A stretch of 58,266 bases of DNA, from the NCBI GenBank assembly GCA_030765525.1, contig JAVCCK010000025.1:1-58266 (forward strand), given 5' to 3'. Below the pieces are notes generated by a model. That model was not told where the DNA came from and did no database searches. It saw nothing but the letters and a program-made list of their open reading frames with translations. Below are positions 24,769 to 34,038 of the stretch, in pieces (position 1 is the stretch's first letter; each line of letters begins with the position of its first letter). Both the position numbers and the translations under genes were made by a program. This DNA is from Candidatus Lernaella stagnicola (GTDB lineage: Bacteria > Lernaellota > Lernaellaia > Lernaellales > Lernaellaceae).

Positions 24769-26559
24769 ATGAAACGGAAATGGTTGCTTGTCCTGCTGGC
24801 CTTTATGATGATCCTCACGTTCGCCGCCATCGGCTGCGGCGACGATGACGACGACGATGATGATAACGACGACTCGACCATCCCGCCCGGCGGCGACGAC
24901 GATGACAACGACGACGATACGGCCGGTGACGACGATGACGACGACGATGACGATGACAACGACGATGACGACAACGACACCACGCCCGACGATCCTGACA
25001 CGGAATTCTCATCGCTTTTCTGCACCCTGCCCGATCCCGAAGAAATCGGTGAAGGTCTGTTGATCGGCGGCGGCTCCGCGGGGGATACCATCGCGGTCTA
25101 CGTCTACGAGGAAGCCTACGGCGCTGATCCTTGCGAACCGATAGAAAACGCCGCGGTCATTGCCGGCGGCACGGAATACACAACCGACGCCGACGGTTTC
25201 GTCGAAGTGGACCTCACCAAAGCCGCCACCATGGTCACGGCAGGCAAAAACGACTTTATGAGCTGGACCTACAAGGCGGATGCGGCGGTCATGTACTTCC
25301 GGCTGCGCCCCGAAACCTACACCCACCCGCGAAGCTTATCGGCCAGCGATGAGTTTTATGTCGACGCCACTCCCTTGGAACTGACCAATCCGAACTCCCT
25401 GGCGGGCTTGATCACTCAGCCGATCTACATCGGCGCGGGGTTCGGCGGTTTTTCGCGGCAACAGCTTTTCAGCACCGATTTCGGGCTCGTGTTCACCGAC
25501 GAAGATTACCATGTCGATATCACGTTGCCTGACGCCGCCGACGCCGCGTACTACCTGCCCCTACCCGAGAACATCTACCTGCCTGAGCTCGACCTGAACC
25601 TGCTGGGCATCGCGATCAGCATGAACGACCATAGTTTCTATCGCTTTCCGTACCTGGCCACGACCAACGAGACGCCGGTAGCCGGTGTGTTGCTCGATTG
25701 CGACCTCGGCTCCGTTTTGACGCTGGAAACCCTGACCGAAATCGTCCAGGGCATCATCAACGGCGACGACGTCCTCGAAATTGTGATGGGACTCCTTCCC
25801 GCTTTCTTGTCCGACGGATTGACCGTGCCCTACGCCGGCGCCCTGCCCGATTGGGACACCGAAGGCGTGCCCGGCATGGAAATGCTGCCCGTCGACGTCG
25901 CCAAGGATTCGTTTGAGGTGACCATCGCCAACCCGGACGCGGGAGCCGACTACATCGGCCTGCTGGCCGCGGAAATCCCCAACCGCCTCGTCGCGCCACT
26001 CGATTTCGCGATAGCCGATGAAGGCGTCATGACCTTGAGTTACGCCGACATCCCCGATGCCGATTATCTTCTCGGCGCGATCAAAACCGATCTGCTGGCT
26101 TCCGAATTCGTGACCAGCAAAATGACGATCGCGGCCAAGTACGCGCCCTTCTCCGACTCCTGGGCCGACGGCGTTGAAATAGCGCAAAGCGACTTTCTGC
26201 CGTACTTCGACGAGGCCGCCACGAGCTACAACAGCATGACCGAGGAAGTCACCTGGGCTCTGGAGAGCAAGGCCGATGTCGACGCGTATTTCGTCGCCGT
26301 GTTCTTTGATTCCGATCTCTACGAATCGGCCTTCGCGCTGCTGCCGCCCACGGCGAGCAGTTTCCGCGTGCCGAGTCAATTCAGCCCCATCGGCTCGGTC
26401 AACGACATCGTGATCGTCATGGCTATCGACCTGCCCGACGGCGTGGACATCGACGAATGGAACCCGGTTGAATTCTGGAGTAACAACCTCTCGGCGATCA
26501 GCGTCTGGACGCACCCGACACTGCCCGAAATCATCTCGTTACTGTTCGACGCATCGTAA
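24769..26559 (+). CDS. Asp-tract lipoprotein, unknown beta-rich payload
   Basis: 596 aa from ATG 24769 with AAGGAGG 6 nt upstream. The lipobox is A-I-G-C23, then Gly and about 50 residues dominated by Asp. Residues 95-150 look like a carboxypeptidase-regulatory domain (P-I-E-N-A-A-V-I-A-G-G, T-D-A-D-G-F-V-E-V), as in the two lipoproteins at the left end. The remaining 440 residues are beta-rich and hydrophobic-patterned, with a helical stretch near 325-350. I do not recognise a family. A strong terminator follows 24 nt after the stop, so it is monocistronic. Gly at +2 is compatible with outer-membrane delivery. Confidence 0.85.
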   Translation: MKRKWLLVLLAFMMILTFAAIGCGDDDDDDDDNDDSTIPPGGDDDDNDDDTAGDDDDDDDDDDNDDDDNDTTPDDPDTEFSSLFCTLPDPEEIGEGLLIGGGSAGDTIAVYVYEEAYGADPCEPIENAAVIAGGTEYTTDADGFVEVDLTKAATMVTAGKNDFMSWTYKADAAVMYFRLRPETYTHPRSLSASDEFYVDATPLELTNPNSLAGLITQPIYIGAGFGGFSRQQLFSTDFGLVFTDEDYHVDITLPDAADAAYYLPLPENIYLPELDLNLLGIAISMNDHSFYRFPYLATTNETPVAGVLLDCDLGSVLTLETLTEIVQGIINGDDVLEIVMGLLPAFLSDGLTVPYAGALPDWDTEGVPGMEMLPVDVAKDSFEVTIANPDAGADYIGLLAAEIPNRLVAPLDFAIADEGVMTLSYADIPDADYLLGAIKTDLLASEFVTSKMTIAAKYAPFSDSWADGVEIAQSDFLPYFDEAATSYNSMTEEVTWALESKADVDAYFVAVFFDSDLYESAFALLPPTASSFRVPSQFSPIGSVNDIVIVMAIDLPDGVDIDEWNPVEFWSNNLSAISVWTHPTLPEIISLLFDAS

Positions 26560-26582
26560 ATTAAACCGACCTCAACCCTGTC

Positions 26583-26612
26583 ACGCCCGGCCCTTTGGGG
26601 TCGGGCGTTTTT
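26583..26612 (+). terminator. Intrinsic terminator
   Basis: The stem ACGCCCGGCCC/GGGTCGGGCGT has loop TTTG and one G-T pair, and is followed by TTTTT. It ends the gene at 24769-26559 and insulates the promoter at 26640. Confidence 0.85.
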
Positions 26613-26639
26613 CCTTCCCGCCGCGCGCCGGTGTTCGTA

Positions 26640-26669
26640 TTGAGTCGACCGCCTCAAACGCGCTATAGT
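26640..26669 (+). promoter_or_regulatory. Sigma-70-like promoter
   Basis: TTGAGT (26640-26645), an 18-bp spacer and TATAGT (26664-26669) lie about 32 bp before the ATG at 26701. The match is good for both boxes and the position fits the binding-protein/barrel operon. Confidence 0.55.
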
Positions 26670-26700
26670 TGATCAAATCGACACGAAGGGGGACTCGCCA

Positions 26701-27570
26701 ATGAAGCGGAAGCGAATCCTATGCTTTGCCGTCCTGGCAGTATTGTTGTCGCTGGCGGTCGGGGGCGCGGTGGCCGAACAACCGCCGCAAATGAAAACCA
26801 TCACGCAGAAGGGCAAGATCGCCATCGGTTTGAACGCCGATTACCCGCCCTTCTGTCTCTGGCACAACGGGCAGCCCCGCGGCTTCGATGTCGAGTTAGC
26901 CCGCGCCATCGCCGCGAAAATGGGTTTGGACCCTCAGCGCGACGTAACCTTCACGCCGGTCCGGGCAACCGATTTCATCGACGCTTTGGAGAGCGGAAAG
27001 ATCGACCTGGCCGTCGCGGGCATCACCATCACCAGTGAACGCTCGAAGCGGGTCGCCTTTACCCGCCCGTATTACACCGCCACGTTGGCCGCGCTGCTTG
27101 CCCGCGCGAAAGTGCCGCAGATTCAAGTCGAAAACGTTGTGCGGCCCATGCCGCTGTCTTCGGTGACGGACCTCAAGAAAATCGAACCGCTGGTTGTGGC
27201 CGTCAAGGAGCAAACCACGATTCAGATCAAGTCCCAGCGTCTGCTGCGCCATTCGAAAATCGTCGGTTTTCCCGACATGCGGTCGGCCACCGAGGCGGTC
27301 GTGGAAGGCCACGCCGACGCCCTGATTCACGAAGACCCCTACCTGCGCCACCTAAAGGCGGGTGAACTGGGCCGCGTGGGTCGTTTCGTGGCGCTGACGA
27401 AACCGGTCACCAAGGAACGGCTGGCTGTCGCTTGTCGACCGGGCGACCCCGATTTCCTGCGCTGGTTGAACGTTGCAATCGACGAACTGGATGACGCGGG
27501 CCTGTTGGCCGCTTGGGAGGAGCGCTACTTCGACCATGTTGATTGGCGCAAGGAGGTACCGTGGAAATGA
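26701..27570 (+). CDS. Family 3 extracellular solute-binding protein (amino-acid type)
   Basis: 289 aa with signal peptide 1-25 (A-V-A-E). It is a periplasmic binding protein of the SBP_bac_3 family: I-A-I-G-L-N-A-D-Y-P-P-F near the mature start, G-F-D-V-E-L-A-R-A-I-A, a D-L-A-V-A-G-I-T-I-T-S-E-R segment, and F-T-R-P-Y-Y. These match the ligand pocket of polar amino acid receptors. No permease or ATPase follows; instead the next gene, coupled by ATGA, encodes an outer-membrane barrel. The protein may therefore be an orphan receptor or a periplasmic relay for the pore. The promoter at 26640-26669 probably drives both genes. Confidence 0.9.
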   Translation: MKRKRILCFAVLAVLLSLAVGGAVAEQPPQMKTITQKGKIAIGLNADYPPFCLWHNGQPRGFDVELARAIAAKMGLDPQRDVTFTPVRATDFIDALESGKIDLAVAGITITSERSKRVAFTRPYYTATLAALLARAKVPQIQVENVVRPMPLSSVTDLKKIEPLVVAVKEQTTIQIKSQRLLRHSKIVGFPDMRSATEAVVEGHADALIHEDPYLRHLKAGELGRVGRFVALTKPVTKERLAVACRPGDPDFLRWLNVAIDELDDAGLLAAWEERYFDHVDWRKEVPWK

Positions 27571-29108
27571 GACGCCTATCGCTGATCGTTGTGGCGGTCC
27601 TGCTGGCGGCAAGCGCCGCGACGGCTGAGGACACCCCGGCCTACCCGAGCCTCTCGGCCGACATCTACTTCCATGCACTCTATGTTTCGCAGGAAAACTT
27701 TCGCGCCAACAGCGACGTGTTCGGCCGCGCGCTGAATCCGGCGACCGGTAATTTCAACAACGAAATCGAAACTGAGGCCTACAAACACCTCGTCGAATCG
27801 CGCTTCCGCCTCTTTCTGACGACCCAGTTTTCCGAAGACGTGCTCGGGAGATTCACCTTCGAGGTCAACCCCGAATACGGCCGCGAACAAGGCTTCGGCG
27901 ACTTCCGCGTCAACAACGATACCGGCGGCACCGGCGAAATTCGCATCAAGCATTTCTACATCCAGGCCGAGCACGAGGTCGGCGGCTATCTCGGCTACCG
28001 CATCGGCCGCCAGGGATACGGCACGCCCAACTCGCTGGTCGTGGGCGACCCCGATGCCGAAGGCGCGGCCTTTTGGTACCGCGACGACACGGTCGGGCAG
28101 TTCACCATCGCCGGCGCGGTCGTCGACACCCGGGAGACCCAGCGCATCGAGGACGTCTATTCCTCCTTCAGCTATCAGTTCCCGCAAAATCCTTTCCTGA
28201 GCGGGTCGTTTTACTTGTGCTACCTGCGTTTCCGCGACCGCACGGCGGGCGACCGCAATTCGCCGCCCGAAGTTTCCCGCGGCGGGGGCACCGGCATCGG
28301 CACTTGGCTGGTCGGCCCATCCAATGCCGACTTCGCGTCGCAATCGGCCGGGCAACTATTCTGGGCGGGCCTGCAATTGCTCTACACCCAGCACAATGTG
28401 GCGCTCGACTTCAACGCCGTGTTGAACTTCGGCAACCTCGATCCCGGACGCATCATCATTGAAACCGCCGAGGAAATTCAAGAAGACGAAGAGGCGCCGC
28501 TTACCGAGGAAGAGAAAGCCTCGTATATCGACACTGTGCAGGGGTCATTGTTTCTCGTCGATTTGAGCTACGGCCGCACGTTTTGGCGGGTCGGCGCGGC
28601 GGGCGCGTTTGTCTCCGGACACAAACCCGACCCCGACGCCACGCGCTATTCCGGCTACCTGGACGTCAACGCCGATTTCACCTTCACGCGCTTGTTTTTC
28701 GACGGCGGCCCCTACCTGGTGAGCACCGGCTTCGTTTCGCCCGGCGTGCAGGGTAGCGGGTTGATCGGCGGGAAGGTGTACACGAGGATTTTCCCCACCG
28801 ACTGGCTCGAACTGAATCTCCAGGCGGCCGCTCTGGCCGCGCAGTTCGATCGCCCGGTGCCCGCCGACCCGGTCACCAACACGCGCTATGACGAAATCGC
28901 CAACGGCGCCGGCAGCTACTACGGCACGGAACTGGACTTCTGGCTCCTGTTCACGCCCGCCGATAAGCTGCACTGGTTGGCCGAAGTCGATTATTTTCTG
29001 CCCGGCAATTACTGGCAGGGGGAAGCGAGCGACGGCGAACGCCCCGCCGATTTCCTGAAGGATCCCGACCCGGCCTGGCGGCTGGCCGGCGGTTTCTTGT
29101 TCTACTAG
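27567..29108 (+). CDS. Outer-membrane beta-barrel (porin-like)
   Basis: 513 aa from ATG 27567, which overlaps the previous stop (ATGA); AAGGAGG lies 10 nt upstream and a GTG at 27561 is the alternative. The signal peptide covers about 20 residues (A-A-T-A-E). The mature chain alternates polar and hydrophobic residues in aromatic-girdled strands (for example F-R-L-F-L-T-T-Q-F, G-Y-L-G-Y-R-I-G-R-Q, F-W-R-V-G-A-A-G-A-F) and ends L-A-G-G-F-L-F-Y, the terminal aromatic typical of BAM-assembled proteins. It is reminiscent of alginate-export-type porins, but I cannot name a substrate. Coupling to an amino-acid-type binding protein suggests an uptake pair. This is the clearest evidence that the cell is diderm. 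Confidence 0.82.
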   Translation: MRRLSLIVVAVLLAASAATAEDTPAYPSLSADIYFHALYVSQENFRANSDVFGRALNPATGNFNNEIETEAYKHLVESRFRLFLTTQFSEDVLGRFTFEVNPEYGREQGFGDFRVNNDTGGTGEIRIKHFYIQAEHEVGGYLGYRIGRQGYGTPNSLVVGDPDAEGAAFWYRDDTVGQFTIAGAVVDTRETQRIEDVYSSFSYQFPQNPFLSGSFYLCYLRFRDRTAGDRNSPPEVSRGGGTGIGTWLVGPSNADFASQSAGQLFWAGLQLLYTQHNVALDFNAVLNFGNLDPGRIIIETAEEIQEDEEAPLTEEEKASYIDTVQGSLFLVDLSYGRTFWRVGAAGAFVSGHKPDPDATRYSGYLDVNADFTFTRLFFDGGPYLVSTGFVSPGVQGSGLIGGKVYTRIFPTDWLELNLQAAALAAQFDRPVPADPVTNTRYDEIANGAGSYYGTELDFWLLFTPADKLHWLAEVDYFLPGNYWQGEASDGERPADFLKDPDPAWRLAGGFLFY

Positions 29109-29169
29109 GCCGATCCTGCGTTCTTAAACGAAACGCCAAATCGAGTATGACCGCGCTCGATTAGCGCGA

Positions 29170-32100
29170 TCAACCGAAACAGCCGCCGCTCCCGGAATCG
29201 TCGTCGTCTTCCACCGGGCGAGGCGTAGGCTCATCGTCGGGCGGCGGAGTCGGCGCGTCGCCGTCGGTATCGTCATCATCGTTGTCGTCGTTATTGTCAT
29301 CGTCGTCGTCCACCGGCGGAGATGTGTCATCGTCATCGCCGGCCGTGTCGTCATCGTCGTCGCCAGGGATTTCATCGCACGTATCCTGCTGCTCGTCGCA
29401 CTGCTCGTTGGGTTCGCACGGGTCGCCCGAGTGTTCGCAGGAATCGATACCCTCATCGCAAAATTCGTCGCCGTTGCAGAACTGGCCGTCGTCATTGCAG
29501 GGGTCGCCGGTGGAGTAACAGGAGTCCGTGGCTTCGTTGCATTCCTCGATACCGTTGCAGAAGAAGGCGTCCAGCGGGCATTCGTCGCCGGTGGTGTCGC
29601 AAATGTTGTCGTCCTCGTTGCAGAACTCCTCGCCGTTGCACCATAAGCCGTCGTCGCTGCAGTCCGGCACGTTCTGCACGTCGCAGATATCATCCACGTC
29701 GTTGCAGAACTCTTCGCCGTTGCACCACAGGTCGTCGTCACTGCAATCCGGCACGTTCGCCGCGTCGCACGCGTCGAGCACCTCATCGCAGAACTCCTCG
29801 CCGTTGCACCACAGCGTGTCGTCCGGGCACGGATCGCCTGCGTGAATGTCGCACTGCGATCCTTGGCACAAGTCGTCGCCGTTGCAGAAAACGCCGTCGT
29901 TGCACGCCGCACCGTCGTTGGCGATCCAGGCGTTCGGGTTTATCGAGACGACGCAGATCAAGCAGTCGTTAGCCGGATTGAGCGACTGGTCGGGGTAGCA
30001 CACGTCGCCGATGAGACAGCCGAAGCATTCCTCGACACACTGGTCCTCGCCCTCTTCGCAGATCGTTCCCGGCGGACACGGATTGCCCGTGGCGTCGCAC
30101 AGATCGCCGCCTTCGTTGCAGAACTCGTCGCCGTCGCAATACTGCGCGTTATCCGGGCAGCGCGGGCGCGTGACCGGGTTGTATTCGCTGACGCATTCGT
30201 CGGCCGCCTCGTCGCAAGACTCGATGCCGGTGCACCATAATGCGTCGTCAGGGCACCGCGGATTCGTCGCCGGATCGTATTCGTGCAGGCACTGGTCGTC
30301 ATCTTCGTCGCACGATTCGGCCCCGTTGCACCACAGCGCGTCGTCAGGGCACGGGTCGCCCGCGTGCTCGGCGCAGGAACCCGAGAGACAGGAGTCTTCG
30401 CCGTTACAGAACACACCGTCGTCGCAAGTGTACCCGTCGTTGAACGACCAATCCTCATCGTTGAGATCGTCGTTGCAGATCAAGCACTCGTTTTCGGGAT
30501 GGAGTTGCCCGTCGCCCCAACACACCTCGTCGATCAAGCAGCCGTTGCACGCTTCGAGGCATTGGTCGAGTTCTTCGTTGCAGATCTCGAAATCGTGGCA
30601 GGGATTGCCCGCGTGCACACATTGACTCAACGCTTCCTCGCAGCTTTCCTCGCCGTTGCAGAACAAGGTGTCATCCGGACACGGGCTGCCCGTATGCGTG
30701 CACACATCCAGCGTTTCGTCACAGCCTTCATCGCCGTTGCAGAAGAAGCCGTCGTCGCCGCAGGGCACGGCTTGGTTCCAGCAGCGATCGTTCGACTCGT
30801 CGCAGAATTCCGTGCCGTCGCAGTAGTCATCGTTGACCGGGCAACGCGGATTGACGCTCATGATGTACTCGTGCGTGCAGGAGTCGTCCTCCTCGTCGCA
30901 AATCTCGGCGCCGTCGCACCACACGCCGTTATCCGGGCATTCCGGCACGTTTTGATGGTCGCACAGATCCCCGTCCTCGTTGCAGAACTCCTCGCCGTTG
31001 CAGAACAGCGTGTCGAGCGGACAGCGCGGATTGGTATCCGGGTCGTAGTCGTGATCGCATAAATCCAGCTCTTCGTTGCAGAACTCGGACCCGTTGCACC
31101 ACGCGCCGTCGTCGGTGCACAGCGGATTGCCCGGCCCATACTCGCTGAGACATTCATCCAACTCTTCGTCGCAATATTCCTCGCCGTTGCAGAACAACGG
31201 ATCGTCGGGGCAGCGATCGGCGCCCGGCGGATAATCGCTCATGCAATCGTTTTCTTCCTCGTTGCAATACTCCTCGCCGTTGCACCACGCGCCGTCGTCC
31301 AAGCATCGCGGATTGCCCGGCCCGTGTTCGCTGACGCACTCGTCGTTTTCCTCGTCGCACAATTCGAAACCGTTGCACCACAATTCATCTTCGGGACAGC
31401 GCGGTGTCGTCAGGTTTTCACTCGTGCAACCTTCGATGCTCTCCTCGCAGTATTCCGCGCCGTTGCACCAGACGCCGTCGTCCGGGCAGTCGTAACCGGC
31501 GTGTCCGCAGGCGTTAAGCTCCGGATCGCAGATTTCCAGACCGTTGCAGAAAACGCCGTCGTCGGGACAATTCGGTTCGAGCCCGTGATCGCACGTATCG
31601 TTGAGTTCGTCGCAGATTTCGTCGCCGTTGCAGAACTGCCCATCGTCCGGGCATCGCGGATTCGTCACGTCGTATTCGTGACCGCAATCCTGGATATCTT
31701 CGCTGCAGGCCTCTGCGCCGTTGCACCAGAATCCATCGTCGGGACAGATAGGCGCCGGCCCGCTTTCGCAAATGTCGTCGATGTCGTTGCAGAACTCCGG
31801 CCCGTTGCAGTACACCCCATCATCGGTACACGGATCGCCGGTATGCTCGGTGCACTCGCCGCTCAGGCAGGAGTCCTCTCCGTTGCAAAACATCACGTCA
31901 TCGCACGGATCGCCGTCCTCGACCGCCGTCCACGCCTCGTCGCCCACCTGCGCGCAATACAAGCAGTCATTGCCCGGCGCCATCTCGCCCACCTGCACGC
32001 ACACTTCGTCGATAAGACAGCCGACGCAGGCCTTGTACAAGGCAACGGCCACACCCTCGCCCGCTTCGGTCGCGTCGCGACTGGTACCGGCGACCAGCAC

Positions 32101-33909
32101 TTCGAAGTTACTCGTCAACCGCAACGCCCGCGGCCGTTGATCGCCGCCGGCCGGCGCGTCGTACCGGGCAACCCAATCCTCGAGGACGTACTCGCCCGCG
32201 TCGGCATAGCAAATCGTTACCATGTCGAGGCCGGACCCCGCGCCCCACGAGGCGACCGCCGCGTAGACGTAGCCCGTGTCACTCACGGCCAAGCGAGCGC
32301 CGAAGTCGTCCCCCGCGCCGGTGCCGTCATAGACCGCCTGCCACGCGAGTTCGGCTCCGTGACCGCGATCGAAGTACTTCAGCGTGATCGCGTCGTAGTC
32401 GCCGCCCGCGCCCTGTGACGCGCCGCCGACCAGCACATTGCCCGCGCCGTCGAGCACGATGGCCGCGGCGTAGTCGTCGCCGCCCACCGCGCCGTCGTAG
32501 CGCGTCTTCCACAACAACCGGCCGTCCGCGCCGAATTTGAGAGTGAGAATATCGCGCCCGCCCGCTTCGTTTTCCAGCGAGCCGGTCGCGTACACCGAGC
32601 CGTCCGTCCCGACCCGCAACGCCGCTCCGGTTGATGATTCACTGTCCGTCCATGGGAGATCGGCCTGCCACTTCGTTGCGCCGTCACCGCCCACGGCCCA
32701 CACCGATAAAGAGCGCTCGCCGAAAACCTCGGCGGTACCGGCCAGCAAAATCCCGTCGTCCCGTGCCGCGCCGTCGGCGATCTCCACGAGCGTATCGTTT
32801 GGCGCAAACCACAAGGGCGCCGTTTGCCGCATATCTTTCGAAAGCTTCACGACACCGGTTTCGACCGCGTCCTCACCGTTGAGTCGCCGCCCGCCGGCCA
32901 CGTACAGGCCGTCTTCGGTTTCCAGAAGCCAATCGGCCCAATCCAGATCGACCACGACCGAGCGCCCGGCCACCTTGCCGCCCGCCGATAGCTTCGTGAT
33001 CAGCAAACCGCCTTCCACGCCGGTCGCCCCGGCAAGGTACACACCGCCGTCATCGGCGGCGGCCACAACGGAGATATCGCCGCTAAGTTCGAGTGGCAAC
33101 GCCGTGCGCCAACTTTCGTTGTGATCGGCGAATCGGGCCGCGAACGTCGTTTCGGCATCCAACAGACCGGCGTAGAAAAGCTCGTCGCTGTCGCTAACGG
33201 CAAACGCGGCGGCACTTTTTATCTCGTGGTCCACAAACTCGGCGGTTGGTATGGTGCCGCTCACGACCGGGTCGATGTAAATCGGATACAGCGCCTGCGA
33301 GTCGTCCACCACGAGCCGCAGCACGCCCACGCCGCCGGCGTCTTCGTATTCCATCCAGGCCGGCAACTCCACGCCCGTGGCGTCAACCGCGAGCAAACCC
33401 TGCAACGCGAGTACTTTCGCGTCGCTCGCGCGAAAAACCACTTGGACGCCGGAGGCCGCGGCTTGTCCCGACAAATCCCCGTTGAACTCGCCCTGGAAAA
33501 CCAGCAGACCAGCGCCCGCAAGACGCCAATCGACCACGAATCCCAAACGCAGGCCTTCGGGCCCCGCGCCGTACCATTCATGAAATAATTGCCGCTCGTA
33601 TTCGACGACCTCGAACACGCGCAGTTCACCGCCCAACCCGAGTTGGTGGCTGACCCGCAGCGCTTGGCTGGGCGAGACGGTCTCCACGACACGGGTGTCG
33701 TCCTCTCTCCCGAACGCCGTCATCACGAAATCGGCCTGCCAATCGTCCAGCCCCGTGATCTGCGCTCCGTATTCGTCGAATTCGGCCGAAAAACGGTGTG
33801 CGTCCGCCGGCGCAAGCGACAACGAGTCCGCCCACGCAACGCTTCCAAGTGAAACGAGCAACAACGGCAACAGGATTCGCACCAACCAAGAAAATCGTTC
33901 AAAAATCAT
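29170..33909 (-). CDS. Giant secreted propeller protein with 25 Cys-rich CNG repeats and Gly-Cys tail
   Basis: 1579 aa from ATG 33909 (M-I-F-E-R-F). The signal peptide ends V-A-W-A. Residues up to about 225 match the N-terminal beta domain typical of SBBP-repeat proteins, closing with Y-P-I-Y-I-D-P. Residues 230-620 are propeller-like SBBP blades (G-S-V-Y-A-T-G-S and G-N-V-L-V-G-G-A-S, each followed by D-x-I/M-T-L-K-Y). About 880 residues of Cys-rich repeats follow, unit C-P-D-D-G-x-F/W-C-N-G-x-E-x-C-D-E-x-x-D-x-C, in three blocks each opened by a C-L-I-D/G-x-V-C module. An Asp/Pro tract and the end S-G-S-G-G-C-F-G complete it. A long rigid surface fibre bearing a propeller head is the likely architecture; the ligand is unknown. 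Confidence 0.88.
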   Translation of the reverse strand: MIFERFSWLVRILLPLLLVSLGSVAWADSLSLAPADAHRFSAEFDEYGAQITGLDDWQADFVMTAFGREDDTRVVETVSPSQALRVSHQLGLGGELRVFEVVEYERQLFHEWYGAGPEGLRLGFVVDWRLAGAGLLVFQGEFNGDLSGQAAASGVQVVFRASDAKVLALQGLLAVDATGVELPAWMEYEDAGGVGVLRLVVDDSQALYPIYIDPVVSGTIPTAEFVDHEIKSAAAFAVSDSDELFYAGLLDAETTFAARFADHNESWRTALPLELSGDISVVAAADDGGVYLAGATGVEGGLLITKLSAGGKVAGRSVVVDLDWADWLLETEDGLYVAGGRRLNGEDAVETGVVKLSKDMRQTAPLWFAPNDTLVEIADGAARDDGILLAGTAEVFGERSLSVWAVGGDGATKWQADLPWTDSESSTGAALRVGTDGSVYATGSLENEAGGRDILTLKFGADGRLLWKTRYDGAVGGDDYAAAIVLDGAGNVLVGGASQGAGGDYDAITLKYFDRGHGAELAWQAVYDGTGAGDDFGARLAVSDTGYVYAAVASWGAGSGLDMVTICYADAGEYVLEDWVARYDAPAGGDQRPRALRLTSNFEVLVAGTSRDATEAGEGVAVALYKACVGCLIDEVCVQVGEMAPGNDCLYCAQVGDEAWTAVEDGDPCDDVMFCNGEDSCLSGECTEHTGDPCTDDGVYCNGPEFCNDIDDICESGPAPICPDDGFWCNGAEACSEDIQDCGHEYDVTNPRCPDDGQFCNGDEICDELNDTCDHGLEPNCPDDGVFCNGLEICDPELNACGHAGYDCPDDGVWCNGAEYCEESIEGCTSENLTTPRCPEDELWCNGFELCDEENDECVSEHGPGNPRCLDDGAWCNGEEYCNEEENDCMSDYPPGADRCPDDPLFCNGEEYCDEELDECLSEYGPGNPLCTDDGAWCNGSEFCNEELDLCDHDYDPDTNPRCPLDTLFCNGEEFCNEDGDLCDHQNVPECPDNGVWCDGAEICDEEDDSCTHEYIMSVNPRCPVNDDYCDGTEFCDESNDRCWNQAVPCGDDGFFCNGDEGCDETLDVCTHTGSPCPDDTLFCNGEESCEEALSQCVHAGNPCHDFEICNEELDQCLEACNGCLIDEVCWGDGQLHPENECLICNDDLNDEDWSFNDGYTCDDGVFCNGEDSCLSGSCAEHAGDPCPDDALWCNGAESCDEDDDQCLHEYDPATNPRCPDDALWCTGIESCDEAADECVSEYNPVTRPRCPDNAQYCDGDEFCNEGGDLCDATGNPCPPGTICEEGEDQCVEECFGCLIGDVCYPDQSLNPANDCLICVVSINPNAWIANDGAACNDGVFCNGDDLCQGSQCDIHAGDPCPDDTLWCNGEEFCDEVLDACDAANVPDCSDDDLWCNGEEFCNDVDDICDVQNVPDCSDDGLWCNGEEFCNEDDNICDTTGDECPLDAFFCNGIEECNEATDSCYSTGDPCNDDGQFCNGDEFCDEGIDSCEHSGDPCEPNEQCDEQQDTCDEIPGDDDDDTAGDDDDTSPPVDDDDDNNDDNDDDDTDGDAPTPPPDDEPTPRPVEDDDDSGSGGCFG
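29400..32040 (-). repeat. In-frame Cys-rich tandem repeats (about 25 units of 25-32 aa)
   Basis: Each unit has four Cys and a W/F-C-N-G core. Three C-L-I-D/G-x-V-C modules (near 32010-32040, 30520-30552 and 30000-30032) divide the array into blocks of 15, 4 and 6 units. Unit DNA is diverged apart from a common core around the CNG-x-E codons. Confidence 0.85.
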
Positions 33910-33990
33910 TGTTTTTCCCCATATCCAAAAACGACTTTGATTGTAGGCGGACGCCACCGCAAAAGCAAACAGCGTCCCTCGCGCGGGCAT

Positions 33991-34017
33991 AAAAAAGGCG
34001 CGGCATATGCCGCGCCT
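33991..34017 (-). terminator. Intrinsic terminator of the BPI-like lipoprotein gene
   Basis: A perfect 22-bp palindrome (33996-34017, core GGCATATGCC) is followed on the minus strand by six T. It lies 22 nt past the stop at 34039 and about 80 bp upstream of the next leftward start. Confidence 0.85.
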
Positions 34018-34038
34018 CGTGAAGGTGTTTTTCGGGCC

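Noticed and set aside
29400-32040. Possible CRISPR or satellite array
   Set aside because: The recurring cores are spaced irregularly by 75-96 bp, always in frame, and encode four-Cys units; the intervening sequence is coding, not spacer.
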